From assembly GCA_038030265.1 (NCBI GenBank), contig CM075943.1:38006001-38070000 (forward strand): DNA of 64,000 nucleotides, in the 5' to 3' direction. Made by a program: the position numbers and the translations under genes. This document shows, in pieces, positions 21,701 through 33,086 of the stretch. The DNA is from Corythucha ciliata. Its lineage: Eukaryota > Arthropoda > Insecta > Hemiptera > Tingidae. The notes beneath the pieces were generated by a model that worked only from the letters and a program-made list of their open reading frames with translations, searched no databases and was not told the DNA's origin. Each line of letters opens with the position of its first letter. Position 1 is the first letter of the stretch.

Positions 21701-24178
21701 CCTGATATCACATTTTTTTCGAAATTTAGCTTTCGCTCTCTAAGAACCACTTTTTGCCGGGTTGTAATTGTGAAATTTTATAGGAAAAGTCCTCTTATTC
21801 GACGGCTGAGCACCATATTTCACTGGGTTTGTTATTAAAACCAAAATTTCACGGTGTTTGGCCTTTGAAAACCTGATTTCGAGATGTTTGAGCCTCTCCA
21901 CACGGCTTCGAGGAACGTTCATAAATACGGGCCTTAGTGGTTACCGTGGGACAAATAAATAAGGAGTTGCCGTGTTGGGCGACAGGTCAAGAGAAATGAC
22001 TGAGTTGGGTGACGTATAAAGAAAGGCTAGGAAAGGTACAAGTCTAGTTGGGCGACAGATTAAATAAGAATTTCTCAGTTACTTTTGAGTTGCGTTGTCG
22101 TGTGGTGTTATTTTTTTATGGTTGACGGAGCTAGATGCTGAAATTTCTCTTGTCGCTAGTTTCAACACGGTTTAACAGAAATGTCCCCTGCTGCCCTTTC
22201 CGTTTCAGCGTTGAATATCATTTTGCTATGAAGTTTGATGTTTTTTCATGACTGTGATTGATTTTTTAACGAATTAAAACTTCTCAATTTTCACCGGTCA
22301 TGATACTAGGAACTGTCAGTTCCTTGCCGTTTTCATCCATCGACAATATTTTGACTGCCCAAGAAACAGAATAAACTGAAAGCTATACAGATTATTAAGA
22401 ATGTAAACAAAGATGAAAGATGATCTTGATCGCTCCCCTTTTTAGGGGCTATCGTCCAACTCGGAATTTTCTGTAATCCGCCCTTTTGACCATCGTCCTA
22501 CTGACCAACGTCTAATAAATCAACATTGAAACAATTAATTTTATTAAGTTTTGTAATATTATTATCATTGTTCAAATGATCACAAATCTGCTTGTTGTTT
22601 TGAGAATTAACAGGGAAAACAAGAGGGAGGGCCCCTAAATCAGAGAACAACAATTCAGCACTCGGATACTCATTATGAAACCATAACAAAGCAAGGTGAA
22701 GTCAAACCTCACCCGCATTGTCGTTTGGTATTAAGTGCAACACTAAAACCTGAAATCGGGGTAGCATTACATACAACTTAACGCGCCCCCCGCACACTAA
22801 TGAATCCATTTTGGAAATAAATTCCTTGAACACAGCGTGGGCACCCTTCATCATCGCCCCTTGAATGCGTGAATGCATACACTAACGCTGTCATAGTCTC
22901 TATTTCTGATTAATTTGTTGGTTGAAAGGGGTTATGGAGAGTTGAACACATGTTAACTGGCGTAAATCATCACATACAATGAAATAACGAGGCGAATGGC
23001 GGACCGCGGACGAGCATTTCGTGAGAGAGGGGGTACCTTGAAAATATAAAAACGCATAGTCATTGTCGGCAACCAATGTGGCACCATTGTGGGAAAAGAA
23101 TGTTTTACGAGAGTTTGACATGGAATAAAATTCAAGTTTACAACTGACGGGAGGAAGCGAAAGAGGGAGATAACTCAAAGGAACAAATTTTTTAAGCCAC
23201 ATTGCGTGAAACAAGATAATTCTTGTGAAAAGTAAGCTGAGTCTTTCTCGTAAATTACTAAACTTCACCGTTTAGTAAAGTCCCATTTACTGTTACCGTT
23301 AACAGTCCTGTCTGTAGTGATAACCTGTCAAAAACTGAAAATGTATACAAACAAACTTTAGTCAATGGTATTACCATAATAGGTATATACCTCGACGTTA
23401 CGTATTCGAGGTATGTACTATACAATAGACAATTGAAAACATTTGTTGCGTTACGTTTTTCAGCCGTATTTTTTCGGGAACTGCTCGGAAAAACTGATGA
23501 AATTTTATAATTTCTTGACAGTGCCACCTCTTCTTATGCATACAGTTAATGATATCTCAGTAGAGTGTAATTTTGAAACCTCGCTATAGTGGGAGACCTT
23601 CGCCGAAAAGAGGAAAATAATGTCTGACGAGCAAAATGTAAGAAATGGTTGCCATTCCCCTCTACCCACGCCCCTGCTATTTCTTCGCCGAGTAATATTA
23701 CGTTTTAGGTCAAGAATTATCAATTTTCATATCCTGGGGTACTTTTGCATGTCATAACGGGAAAACATCCACTGTCGTTCATGGATAGCTCGCCTTTTTG
23801 CCCCTTCCAAATTCCATTCTGTCTTTACTCCTCTTGGCGAGAGGCTTAGGCTAACGGTTTCGTGTCAACATCTGTATCAACCCCCAAGACTATTTAGAGC
23901 TATAGGATTAGCAATGCGAGTCAATATTAGCGAAACTGACCGAGAATAGATGGCTGATACTATTATTATTCTTATCCCACTCTTGAAATCGCAACTTGAG
24001 CCTTCAGCCAAAATTCAGACCACGTTTTGTGTAATATTTTTCTCGCAGTTTCTGCTACAGGTTTAATCAAAGAAAATGGTAAAGCACAGAAAGTGTTTTA
24101 TTGTATTCCACAATTATCGATAGTGCAAGTGCTCAGTGATTTCAAGATTAGCAATCTCATCGTTTCCTAGAAAAGCGG
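21701..24178. other. Non-coding stretch, no gene seen
   Basis: The first ~220 bp hold decayed 'aaatttcacggtgtttggcc' repeats like those near 14,400. After that I see no gene, RNA or clear element. The short open frames (up to 122 residues on the - strand at 22,900-23,268) show no recognisable domain. Confidence 0.4.
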
Positions 24179-24479
24179 TACCGTAATATTACGGTAGCCC
24201 TGTTATCAAGCCATAGTTGCCTATAGTGAGCTTTCATCGCGACGGGGTTGATAGACGTTTTTTCCATCGTAGTTCCAACTATTCGGTAGTATTTTCTTAT
24301 TCAACATTAAAATATCGTCGTTTTCGGACAGTTTTAATTACAATTTTGCCACCGTCCAACGTCCAGTTAGTTTTCACGCTCATTGTAAACAAAAAACATT
24401 CACAGTCAAAAACCGTTGATAAACAGTTCATCACCGCCATCCGTTCAAATTTCCATAACTCCAAATTCAAAATCCAAAA

Positions 24480-25120
24480 TAATCAATAATTTTCCTTTTT
24501 AACCACAAATTAGCGTTTTTTTTGTTTTCACATCAGTGTTTTTTCTCAATCTTATCGGTGAGTTAACAAATTTTCCCCCAGTTTATGGGAATTAGCGATT
24601 TCCTCCAATTTAACCGGGAATTCGTGATTTTAGCCGCTAAGAGATTTTCCCCAACTTTATCCGTGAATTAGAACTTTTCACTTTTAGCCACATGAATTGA
24701 GAGCTTTTTTCACATTGAGCCATGAACTTGCGTTCGGAATATAAACCGAGAATTCATGTTATCGAATTAGCGCTTTTTGTCAAAACCACTGGTGAATTTA
24801 TCATAGATTTTTCACTATTTTATCCGTGAATTAGCGCGTTTCTTAATTTTAAACGCGAATTACTGTTTTACTTTACACTTTACCCACGATTTTAGAGCAT
24901 TCTCTCAATTTTAGCCGTGAAGAAACGTTTTTGTACCGCGCGAAATAGCTGTAAATTTTTCTTAATTCTATCTGCGATTTAGCCCTTTTTCTCACTTCTG
25001 TCCGAGAATCAGATATTTTTCTCAATAATTTCAGCCGTGAATTAGCCATTTATCTCAATTTTTTCAGCCCCAAATTAGCGTTATTTTCAGTTTTGGTCCT
25101 TACTAAGTGAGCACGAATAT
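24480..25120 (+). repeat. Decayed ~40-50-bp tandem repeat field
   Basis: A unit like 'tttttctcaattttagccgtgaattagcg' recurs about every 40-50 bp with heavy drift ('ctttatccgtgaattag', 'ttttagccacatgaattg', 'atttcagccgtgaattagcc'). At least a dozen units can be traced. It resembles the decayed fields at 2,190-3,730 and 14,290-14,850 but on the complementary word set. No coding. Confidence 0.65.
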
Positions 25121-25496
25121 TAGCGCTTTCCAATCTTTTATACGCTTACTCGCCCCAAGAACAGCACATAAGTGTGCCTTCTCAATTTTAGCCACCCACG
25201 AGGAGGCGCTAACTGCAGCGTTTTCCTCTTGCACAAAAATCCGAGGGGCACCAAAATCCAACATTAAAAATGATAATTGACCACGAGCAGGCCACTGCTT
25301 GTGAAAGGCCCAGCGGGCCACTTCTTCGTTCGCGGGCCCTGGGTTGGCCGGTCTAGTCCCACTTAGGCGCCTATCCAGATGTTCACACTTTTTCACATTT
25401 TTTCGTCTCACTTCGGTGCCTTCGGTGCCCCCCCCCCTCCAAAAAAAAGCAACCTGAAAATCCTTCCTACTTCGGCGCCTTAGCTTAATCTGTTGG

Positions 25497-25886
25497 TGTA
25501 GTGACTTCAGTTCAGGAATCTTCATATACTTTAGGAATTCTTTCATCCTGTCGTTCTCTAACTCTTTTCCTACATTATCGGTCGCGGTCAGGGGTGTCAG
25601 GTTGGTTGGTAGGCAAACAAAGTTCACTAGTTCAATTGGTTCAATCATCACTGCTCAGTTGTTGTCGTCAAGGTGACTTGGTGAAGGGAGGTCGTTTGCC
25701 CTCCAACCAGTGTAACCTCCTTAGCAACTTGACCGCGACCGATACCACTGACCTTTTCACTTCTAAATGCACTTGCACACCAGATGTCGGGCATTTAGAA
25801 GTGAAAAGGTCAGTGTTACAATGTAGGAAAAGAGTTAGGGAACAGGATGAAAGAATTCCTTAAGTATATGAAGATTCCTGAACTGA
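25497..25886. repeat. Nested multi-hairpin region
   Basis: Three inverted pairs are stacked in 390 bp. The outer arms (about 25,503-25,577 and 25,812-25,886) share 'ttcagttcaggaatcttcat' with its complement at about 90% identity. An inner pair is GGTCGCGGTCA (about 25,582) facing TGACCGCGACC (about 25,731). A third hairpin has 24-bp perfect arms around 'actgaccttttcacttc' (25,748-25,815). A - strand frame through the left arm reads ELENDRMKEFLKYMKIPELK, and the right arm carries an inverted copy of the same coding-like text. This suggests a duplicated gene or transposon fragment. Class unknown. Confidence 0.65.
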
Positions 25887-26233
25887 AGTGGAATAATTAA
25901 TTGACAAATGCCTTGAGTTTGTTACAACTGTTCCCAAATTAGAATGTCTAAGGTCCTCTTGCGATGGCGAAGACGCTCTTATCGGTGAAGTCAACTAAGT
26001 GTCCCCGCTCTGCCACATGTCCATGTGTTTTTTCCATGTAAATCAAAGTCTGTGAGGAGCAGTTCAATAACTCAAGGAGAAATTATTGAACCCTCAGCCC
26101 TCAGCCATATGTTCATTTTTTCGCGGTATTCGCGGCAAGTCACAAGTGGGAGCAATGGGAAGCTGAAAAATCGCATTCCAAGGAGAATGCGAGAGCCATC
26201 AGAGTCTGGTTTGGCAGTGGTAGTAGTAGTAGT

Positions 26234-26371
26234 ATTCGTTTGTCGTCCAGAGGTGCACTATTAGCACTGAAAGTACTAACCTTCCATTATTTTTTCGCGT
26301 TATTTCACTTGATAACTCGTTAGGTTACAAAATTTCGTGCTGCTCGGAGTAGTCCGGGACGACAAACGAAT
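26234..26371. mobile_element. MITE family B, copy 2 (138 bp)
   Basis: Inverted relative to 8,570-8,707 and highly similar, with TIRs ATTCGTTTGTCGTCC and GGGACGACAAACGAAT. TA flanks on both sides ('gtatTCG' and 'GAATAgaac') may be part of the target duplication. A 'tagtagtag' microsatellite adjoins the left end. Confidence 0.8.
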
Positions 26372-27756
26372 AGAACTAGTCTGTCCACTTAGTGATGGAT
26401 TCTCGAATGCGTTGCTTCATTTCGATAGTTCGATTTGTTCACTCCAGCGAGCACAGATAAGAAATAGAGGGAGTCAGGGAGTGTATTAATACGTCGGGGA
26501 AGTTTCGACTCATAATAAACCTTATCACCTTATCATCAACCCCTAGGACAGTTTGACATTATTGGTACAAATCCCACGTTTTAAGGCAGTTCAGTGTTTT
26601 TCACATATTTTTTAAGTTTCTCTACGTAATAATTAGTGTCGGGAAGACCTGATTCGCAATCGACAGGGGCTACTTGATTTTTTGAATCCGTCCGGGTTCA
26701 GATGAACATTATTTTCCTCACCTCTCTCTAGAATTCTAGATAACCAAAATGTCTTTTCACTCCGGCGCAGCTCTCTGTAAAAACACTTCGTGTAGTCAAA
26801 TTGAATCGTTTATTTATGAGTTGATTATAATAAATTATGCTTTTGAAGTCATAACAGACGTGTTCGACACATTTACACCCTCCAGAGACCACCGTCAAAA
26901 GCACACGAATGTCGGGTTTGGTTTCTTCCGGGATTAGTGTACAGCACTTGTGAAACTGTGAGTATCACCATCACCCATGAAAACTTATTTTCTGGCCGTT
27001 GAGCTCACTACACTGTGTGTGTTTTTTTAAAAGTTTTTGGTGGGATTCAGTGTTCGGTGTACCAGAAACGACTGCCCTTTCTTCTTTGACATATTCGTAT
27101 TCAATTCAGCCGCTACAGTTTTTCTGCGATGACTGCAATCTACTACGATCATCGTAGAACAATATCAACATGGTTTTTTTAAAGCTGGCTTCTCCTTCTT
27201 TGTGAGCCTTTACTTCGCCGGGCACCAAGTTCACGAGCCATTTTTCTAATCTCCGAAAAAATAAATAAATAAAAAGGCGAGGGACTATTCACTTTAACCA
27301 ACACAAAAAATATCTAAACGAAACGGCAAAAGTTGGAGACTAGACTCCTCCTTACTTCTTCTAAACATTGAAAGGGGGTGAGGTGGGTGAAAAATCGAAC
27401 CTCGCTTCCCCATCGTATAGAAAATGTGATGCAAGATATGTCTCAATTCCCCCTCTCTTAGTATCCAGTTTAGGGAGAAAATAAAGTGTTGGATGACGTT
27501 TCCCGTACATTGGTTTTTAGTAATTTGAAGCTAATCTTCCGCAGATGATACTTTCAGCTGTCAATGCCGTTTTACCGTTCAGCGAAAGCAGCAGTTTTTT
27601 ATTTAAATTCGTTTCCAAACTTCAATGCTTTGACTTGTATGATCGTTTCCAATAGTTTTCTCACCCCATTATTTGGACTCCTAAAGAAAGGGAAGCGTGC
27701 CCATTTTTTTTTGTTTACGCTCCCTCTATTGTTTATCTGTGCTCGCTTGTTCACTC
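26372..27756. other. Non-coding stretch, no gene seen
   Basis: No recognisable exons, RNAs or complete elements. Short open frames are scattered on both strands with no domain content. Confidence 0.4.
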
Positions 27757-28832
27757 CATAGAGGTAAATAACTGGAGAAAGCCTGAATGGGCTGGGGGGT
27801 GTGTAGAAGGGTTGTGACAAATATGGCCGCCAAAGTACACCTTCAGAACCTTGAATTTACCTCTACATCGTCAGGTTATCAACAAAAATGCTCACCTCCC
27901 CCCTGAGATTAATGCAAAATTACAAAAAAAGAGCCCGAGTTAGAATGAACAAGGGGTATTTCGGGGAATTTGTTCGGTAAAAACTAAATAAAACTCGTCA
28001 ACAGTCTCGTTCTCAAAGCGTGGACGACTTGATGTTCATACGATTTCATTGTAAATGTCATCGATCGTGGCACGTAGCCGTGTTTTCAAGTGTATTTTGG
28101 TGTTTATTTTCTAAAATAAGTGGCCCTGATCGCGTTCCATCAACATACTAGGAAAAATATTCCATGGGCAAGACAGTCACGAGTTCAGAAAGAGCCGCTC
28201 CGTCTCTTGAGGACTGCGAAACAAGGATTTGAACAAAAGTCGCCACACTCATGCAGTTCTCGCTGTGCTCGAACCACAGGTCTTCTCATTCGCAGTGCTG
28301 GTACATATAATGTTTCTGAATTAGTTTGTTTCTTTGCGAGCGATTATTATGTGAAATAAACGTTCGTGATTTCTTAGCCCTGTATTTCTCTTTGCTATCA
28401 GAGGATCGACCCCTGAAGAAACATACCCAAAAATACACAATACATCAGTAAAACACAAGTTATCTTGAACTCAGAAACATGACGTATCCCATAAAAAACA
28501 TGAGTGACGGATTTCCCGTTGGCTTCTGTCGTGATTCCCGGAAGAGGATTGGAGCTACTTGCGCACGTTGAAATATCCGGAAAAGAAGTCCAACAACTCG
28601 CGCATGGTCGACCGTTTAAAATAAAGATTCTCCAGAGTATAGTTGTGGGTTATTCACTTTATTAATGCCTCGTGAAACAATCTAAAAACTCGCAGTGACA
28701 ATTTCTAGACATACTGGAGGAAAAAAGAACAAAAATAGAAATTCAAAGTGGACAGGTGTAAATAAAAAACAACTTGACTTGAGGTTACTTTGTGGTTCAC
28801 AAGGTGCACCTCCCACCATAACTACGGTCAAC
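27757..28832 (+). repeat. Dispersed 1.08-kb repeat, copy B
   Basis: Same orientation, ends and content as 7,481-8,567. Copy B carries a short extra segment 'gctacttgcgcacgttg' near 28,553 that is absent or altered in copy A. The sequence after 'ggtcaac' is unrelated in the two copies, which fixes the right boundary. No target duplication is evident. Confidence 0.75.
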
Positions 28833-28970
28833 AAATTTCAAGCCCAAGCTTTCTCCATTCATTTTTATCTCTATGGTTCACTCCCACCAAAATTTTTTAA
28901 AGAACTCAACAATAAAAATTTTACTACGGGCGCTATGGTTGCGTATAGACGCTTCACAGTGATCATTAGT

Positions 28971-30255
28971 AGGAAATGAATAGTTATATATTGTCCTCTT
29001 CACATATTTTATTATTTATTTGGCGGAACTAGTTTTCGGCCCACGGAGCCATTATCAACGCCTTCCAACTTTGGGGTTTACATATGGGGGATACCCGTGT
29101 CTAAAATAAAAATAAATAAATAAATAAGTAAAAATTTAAAAATTCCCAATTTAAATAAATTACGAGTCAATCAAGTTAGTTAGAATCCCTAATTAAAACT
29201 TACTAATTTTCATAGCGTGTCAAGATATAGGCACCTATCACTTATAAAGACTAGACTAGTTTACAAATGAATAAATTATTTTAGGAACGTCCGAAGGCTA
29301 AACATTCTCGGTTCATGACTAGAGGAGGGGAAATTATCAGCTACGGAGGAGAGAAGAGACCCTGTTCCTTCGAGTTTGCCGTTCAGGCAGTGCGGGTTAT
29401 TCATTAATTCTTTTCTTATGTACATTTTTTCCAAGATGTCCTGCCGACGTCCGTATAGCTCCGTAACGAGCAGTTGGGCACGGTGATCACCCATCTCACC
29501 ACAGCCAATTATATGGGTGTAAAAAGCTGACCCAGACCTCGACAGATGCTCCTTGAAGCGCGTACGAAATTTACGACCCGTGTGTCCGCAATAAGATGCA
29601 TTTCCACACGACCCACACTCCAGACAATAGACACCGCTTTTGTCCTGGGCTCTTGAGGAATCTTTCCCTTTACTTAACAAGTCCTTAAGCGTATTCTCGC
29701 TCTTGAAAGCAACGCTGTACCCTCTTGCCCTCAGCAAACGTTCAAGGCGCAGCGACAGCGCCCAGGAACGGCAGACGTACCCAACTTGGCAATTGAACGG
29801 CACGAGAAGAACTTTTCCTATGAAGTATTCAGGATTTTGAATACTTTGATAATTGCCCCTCTTCTAGTCATGAACCGAGAATGTTTAGCCTTCGGACGCT
29901 CCCAAAATAATTTATTCAGTTGTAAACTAGTCTAGTCTTTATAAGTGATAGGTGCCTATGTCTTGACACGCTATGAAAATTGGTAAGTTTTAATTAGGGA
30001 TTCTAGCTAACTTGATTGACTCATAATTTATTTAAATTGGGAATTTTTTAATTTTTACTTATTTATTTATTATTTTTTATTTTAGACACGGGTATGCCCC
30101 ACATGTAAACCCCAAAGTTGGAAGGCGTTGATAATGGCTCCGTGGGCCGAATACTAGTTCCGCCAAATAAATAATAAAATCTGTGAAGAGGACAATTATA
30201 ACTATTCATTTCCTACTGATATACATCCTTCACAACGTCGCTGCACCAAAAGTAG
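28971..30255 (-). mobile_element. Penelope-like retroelement fragment, head-to-head with its own inverted 3' end
   Basis: The left arm (28,968-29,340) and the right arm (29,848-30,217) are inverted copies ~370 bp long. Each contains the last residues of the endonuclease frame plus the 3' non-coding region. Between them lies the rest of the endonuclease coding sequence on the - strand. The whole unit is flanked by the 13-bp direct repeat AGTGATCATTAGT (28,958-28,970 and 30,256-30,268), a likely target duplication. Penelope-like elements often insert as 5'-truncated copies with inverted or tandem partial copies and have TSDs of varied length, which fits. The reverse transcriptase is missing. 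Confidence 0.75.
29276..29842 (-). pseudogene. GIY-YIG endonuclease domain of a Penelope-like element (5'-truncated)
   Basis: The - strand frame begins inside the reverse transcriptase-endonuclease linker (YVCRSWALSLRLERLLRARG, then AFKSENTLKDLL), a segment typical of Penelope-like proteins. It continues into a GIY-YIG nuclease: SGVYCLECGSCG, then SYCGHTGRKFRTRFKEHLS. The YIG motif is YCG here, while the GxxFxxRxxEH arginine/histidine block is intact. After the nuclease come ELYGRRQDILEKMYIR and a C-terminal region ending at 29,276. In a living element this domain nicks target DNA for reverse transcription. The catalytic reverse transcriptase is absent, so this copy cannot move by itself. The last ~20 codons lie in the inverted-repeat arm. 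Confidence 0.8.
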
Positions 30256-30268
30256 AGTGATCATTAGT

Positions 30269-30809
30269 TCAAAAAAAAAAAAAAAAAAATTATTCCCGAT
30301 GCGTTATTTTCAGAAGGGACAAGGGGGAAGCTCATTCCACAAAATTCAAGGGCGGGCGAAAGTCCATCTCTAAGTGGACAGACTAAAGTAAGCTCTAGCA
30401 AGCCCTCTGCCAGATCGCCAGCGTATACAGAGAGAATATTTTTTGTTCCAACAAGTGCCCTGCCCTCCAACAGGCTTTACTTTGGCTTTCTTTTTTTCAA
30501 TTACCTACCGTAAGTACAAGTAGAGGGAGGTATTTTAGGTAGTATTATTGCGTTAGAGCAGAAGCATGAGATTGTTTTTTTTATTCATTTATTTATTACA
30601 AAAATAAAAAGATTTTTATTGATGTAGCTTGTTCCACGAACAAAAATATTCATTTTGAATTTTGTGTGCTACGCAGGCGCGTACAAACTCATAAGTCTAA
30701 GCAAAACTAATACTGGTATCTTGCCAAGTATAATTATGTATGAGGATAATAATGAGAGTGGGAGGCCCCGGTGGTGTAGGCATCCTCTTCTGAGAAGTCA
30801 TGTTGTATA
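30269..30809. other. Non-coding stretch, no gene seen
   Basis: Begins with an A-run of about 19 bases after the Penelope-like unit, followed by unique AT-rich DNA without recognisable features. Confidence 0.35.
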
Positions 30810-31502
30810 CAGAGTGGATGCGTAAAAGTGTAACAAAAAAAAATGGATTAAATTAGACCTCATTTGAGATATATTTTTATGGTTTGGTGAGCGTTCATAT
30901 TCAGTTCCATTCTGAGGACTGCTTCAGATGAGGCTTTAATGATTTTCACCATGCTGAAATTCGCAAGGATTGTTTGTATTTACAGGTAAAAATAAGCGAT
31001 ATTGAATAGAAAAATCACTCTTTTTTCTAAAAGATTGTCATTTCTGCCGAAAAATCGCCAATTAATTGAACCAATGCTCATGAGTATTTTTGGAAAGGAC
31101 ACATTGAAGAAGTTTTTCCGATCCATGGGAAATCGATAGGCACAGATGTAGTATGGGCAAGGGGGGTTGACTTTTATTGAAAAATTAATTATCTCCGTTT
31201 CGCACAGCTTGGAGGAGCTGCCGTGGGCATAGAAAATAGTTATTTTTTATCGAAAATAGAGAGGCCTGGCAGAAAAGACTGTGCTCTTCCCGAATCCAGC
31301 GTCAAACGTTGCAGAAAATCAGCTGGGAAGCGAGTTACTCGCATTTAGTCAAGGAAAATGATGTTATCCTAAAAATATGTTTAAAAAATCATATCTCGAA
31401 GGGTTTTGATTTTAGGACCATGGCTTATGGGGTGCTTTCGATCGCAAATGAGGTCTACTTTAACCCAATTTTTTTTTGTTACACTTATAAGCATCCACCC
31501 TG
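30810..31502. mobile_element. 693-bp CAGGGTG-type MITE with TA target
   Basis: The left end CAGAGTGGATGCGTAAAAGT and the right end CACTTATAAGCATCCACCCTG on the complementary strand form ~60-bp TIRs that run inward to 'gacctcatttg(a/c)gat'. TA flanks both ends (30,808-30,809 and 31,503-31,504). Terminal CAGGGTG, the internal TTTGCGATC word and an interior 'gtgctctt' word are shared with the 6.5-kb element at 15,168 and the partial element at 63,578. An open frame (31,309-31,530) runs out of the element and is not a convincing gene. Confidence 0.75.
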
Positions 31503-31504
31503 TA

Positions 31505-31911
31505 TGTACATAAAGTGTGGAATTAAGTAACGGTCGGTTCCTCTTCTCTTTGTAATTCAGTAATAAGGTAGGCAGGTATTTAGTACTCACCAAAGCAAAC
31601 CATTACTTGAAATAATTATCAGTGCACTACACTTTGCTCCGTGAAACAAATAACAAAGACTCGTGAACTTGCGAATCATATTTTTATGTATGTTGAATCA
31701 TTAATATGCGAAACACGTAGATTCTGTGGTCTATACACATACTTATATTTTTTTAAAGCAGCACAAACGGAAATGTCAAGTTTCCTTGGAATAAATAACT
31801 CGATATCTAAAATAAATTACGCGTAGAATAGCAATATTCGTTCCACCAAGTTAACTTTTTATTACTTTATAAGGGAGCAATGAATGCATTCCGTTTTTTT
31901 TCCACTGTATT

Positions 31912-31942
<31 letters not shown>

Positions 31943-32979
31943 CTTGCTCGACTTTTAGCAAAGAGGAATTATGCTTTCATGCTAAAATAGTGCGCCCTAA
32001 AACCTAACTTTTAGTTAGGTTCGAGACTTTGTTTTTTACATATTAATAGAGGATAATGTCGTCGCTATCATCACAATTGTGTGTTTCTATATACTGCTAA
32101 TATCCTAAACTGTATGACCGGTTTTGATTTAAATTTTGATAGTGGATACAGTTCAGACTTCAGGCCAATTTCATTCGAGGTTTCATGGACGGTTTCATAA
32201 TTAGTTAAAAAGGAGCGTTGAGATTGTCTGGGGATCTACAGAAGCCAGTGCAAGAGAACTAATACTCAGCCGATAGTAGAAGTAACTAGAACTAGATGGG
32301 AATTTGAGACTGCGGCTTTTATGAATGTTAAAGGAGGATGCTGAGCCACATGATAACCACCAGCAGTAAGATCGCGACAAGCCCAAAATAATGGAAGTCA
32401 GCTTATTCGTGCCAGGAAATGTGAAATAATAATAAAAACCGAAGTTGAAACTTGGTGCCTATACTAAAGTATAAACAAACAAAACCTGATTCAGGTTTTA
32501 TGGTGGTGATAGCACTGAAGTTTTTATTCTGTTCGCCCTAATAAAATAAGTGAACTTTGGAAAGTGATTTGAGCTTACTTCTTGGTACATAATAAACTGT
32601 AATAGTAAAAGCGTTTTCTTCCATACGGGTTGATAAAAGAACTTTTGATTTAAAACATACGCAGTCCCGTAGTGTTACGATTTGTATTTTTGTTATTCCA
32701 ACAAAGCGTGAGAGTTAGGAGAGATGGCCTCACGCAGAGCATCGTTTCTCTCCAGACGTTAATCGTCCAGGTAATTGATTTTTGACCATTTTCACTTTTC
32801 GACTGATTGTGAGACGTGTGTTCTTCAATACTCTTAACGAACCCTCATGACATGGTGAGAGAGAAGATTGGCATCATTCCATTTTATAATACGTTCACAT
32901 CGACCTTAGATCAAATTATTCATAATTTTATCGAGAGGCTGTTTAAATTTTAATACAATATATTTTTTTGTGCTTTCAG
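31505..32979. other. Non-coding stretch upstream of the Ig exon
   Basis: AT-rich with a T-run at about 31,918-31,940 and an inverted word 'aacctaacttttagttaggtt' near 32,001. A T-rich tract ending in TTTTTTTGTGCTTTCAG supplies the acceptor of the next exon, so at least the 3' part is intron of the Ig gene. The previous exon (signal peptide) was not found. Confidence 0.5.
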
Positions 32980-33086
32980 GTCAAGGGAGTGATCCTGAGT
33001 TTGCTTTCCCTATTGGCAATCTAACAACCCCGATCGGACGGGAAGCAGTTCTGTCGTGTACTGTGAATAATCTGGGCAAATACAAG
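32980..33086 (+). CDS. Ig-superfamily cell-adhesion protein (DIP/Lachesin-like), first half of an Ig domain (exon)
   Basis: A 107-bp internal exon between a good acceptor (TGCTTTCAG) and the donor AAG|GTACTT. It encodes GSDPEFAFPIGNLTTPIGRE and then AVLSCTVNNLGKYK: the N-terminal lead of the mature protein, strands A and B, and the first disulfide Cys (LSC). This text is typical of the first Ig domain of insect DIP/Lachesin proteins, which are cell-surface, usually GPI-anchored three-Ig proteins acting in synaptic pairing with Dpr proteins or in septate-junction adhesion. The exon ends in phase 0 after Lys and continues, after a ~28.9-kb intron, with VGWL at 62,009. The + strand frame runs open past the donor but loses similarity there. 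Which DIP/Lachesin paralog this is cannot be decided from one domain. Confidence 0.85.

Noticed and set aside
24179..24196. Perfect palindrome TACCGTAATATTACGGTA containing TAATATTAC, the nonanucleotide of geminivirus origins
   Set aside because: The stem is only about 5 bp, no Rep-like frame lies nearby, and short AT-rich palindromes arise by chance. An endogenous viral origin is not supported.
32001..32021. AACCTAACTTTTAGTTAGGTT, with insect telomere words (TTAGG)
   Set aside because: Only one TTAGG and one CCTAA occur; there is no tandem telomeric repeat.
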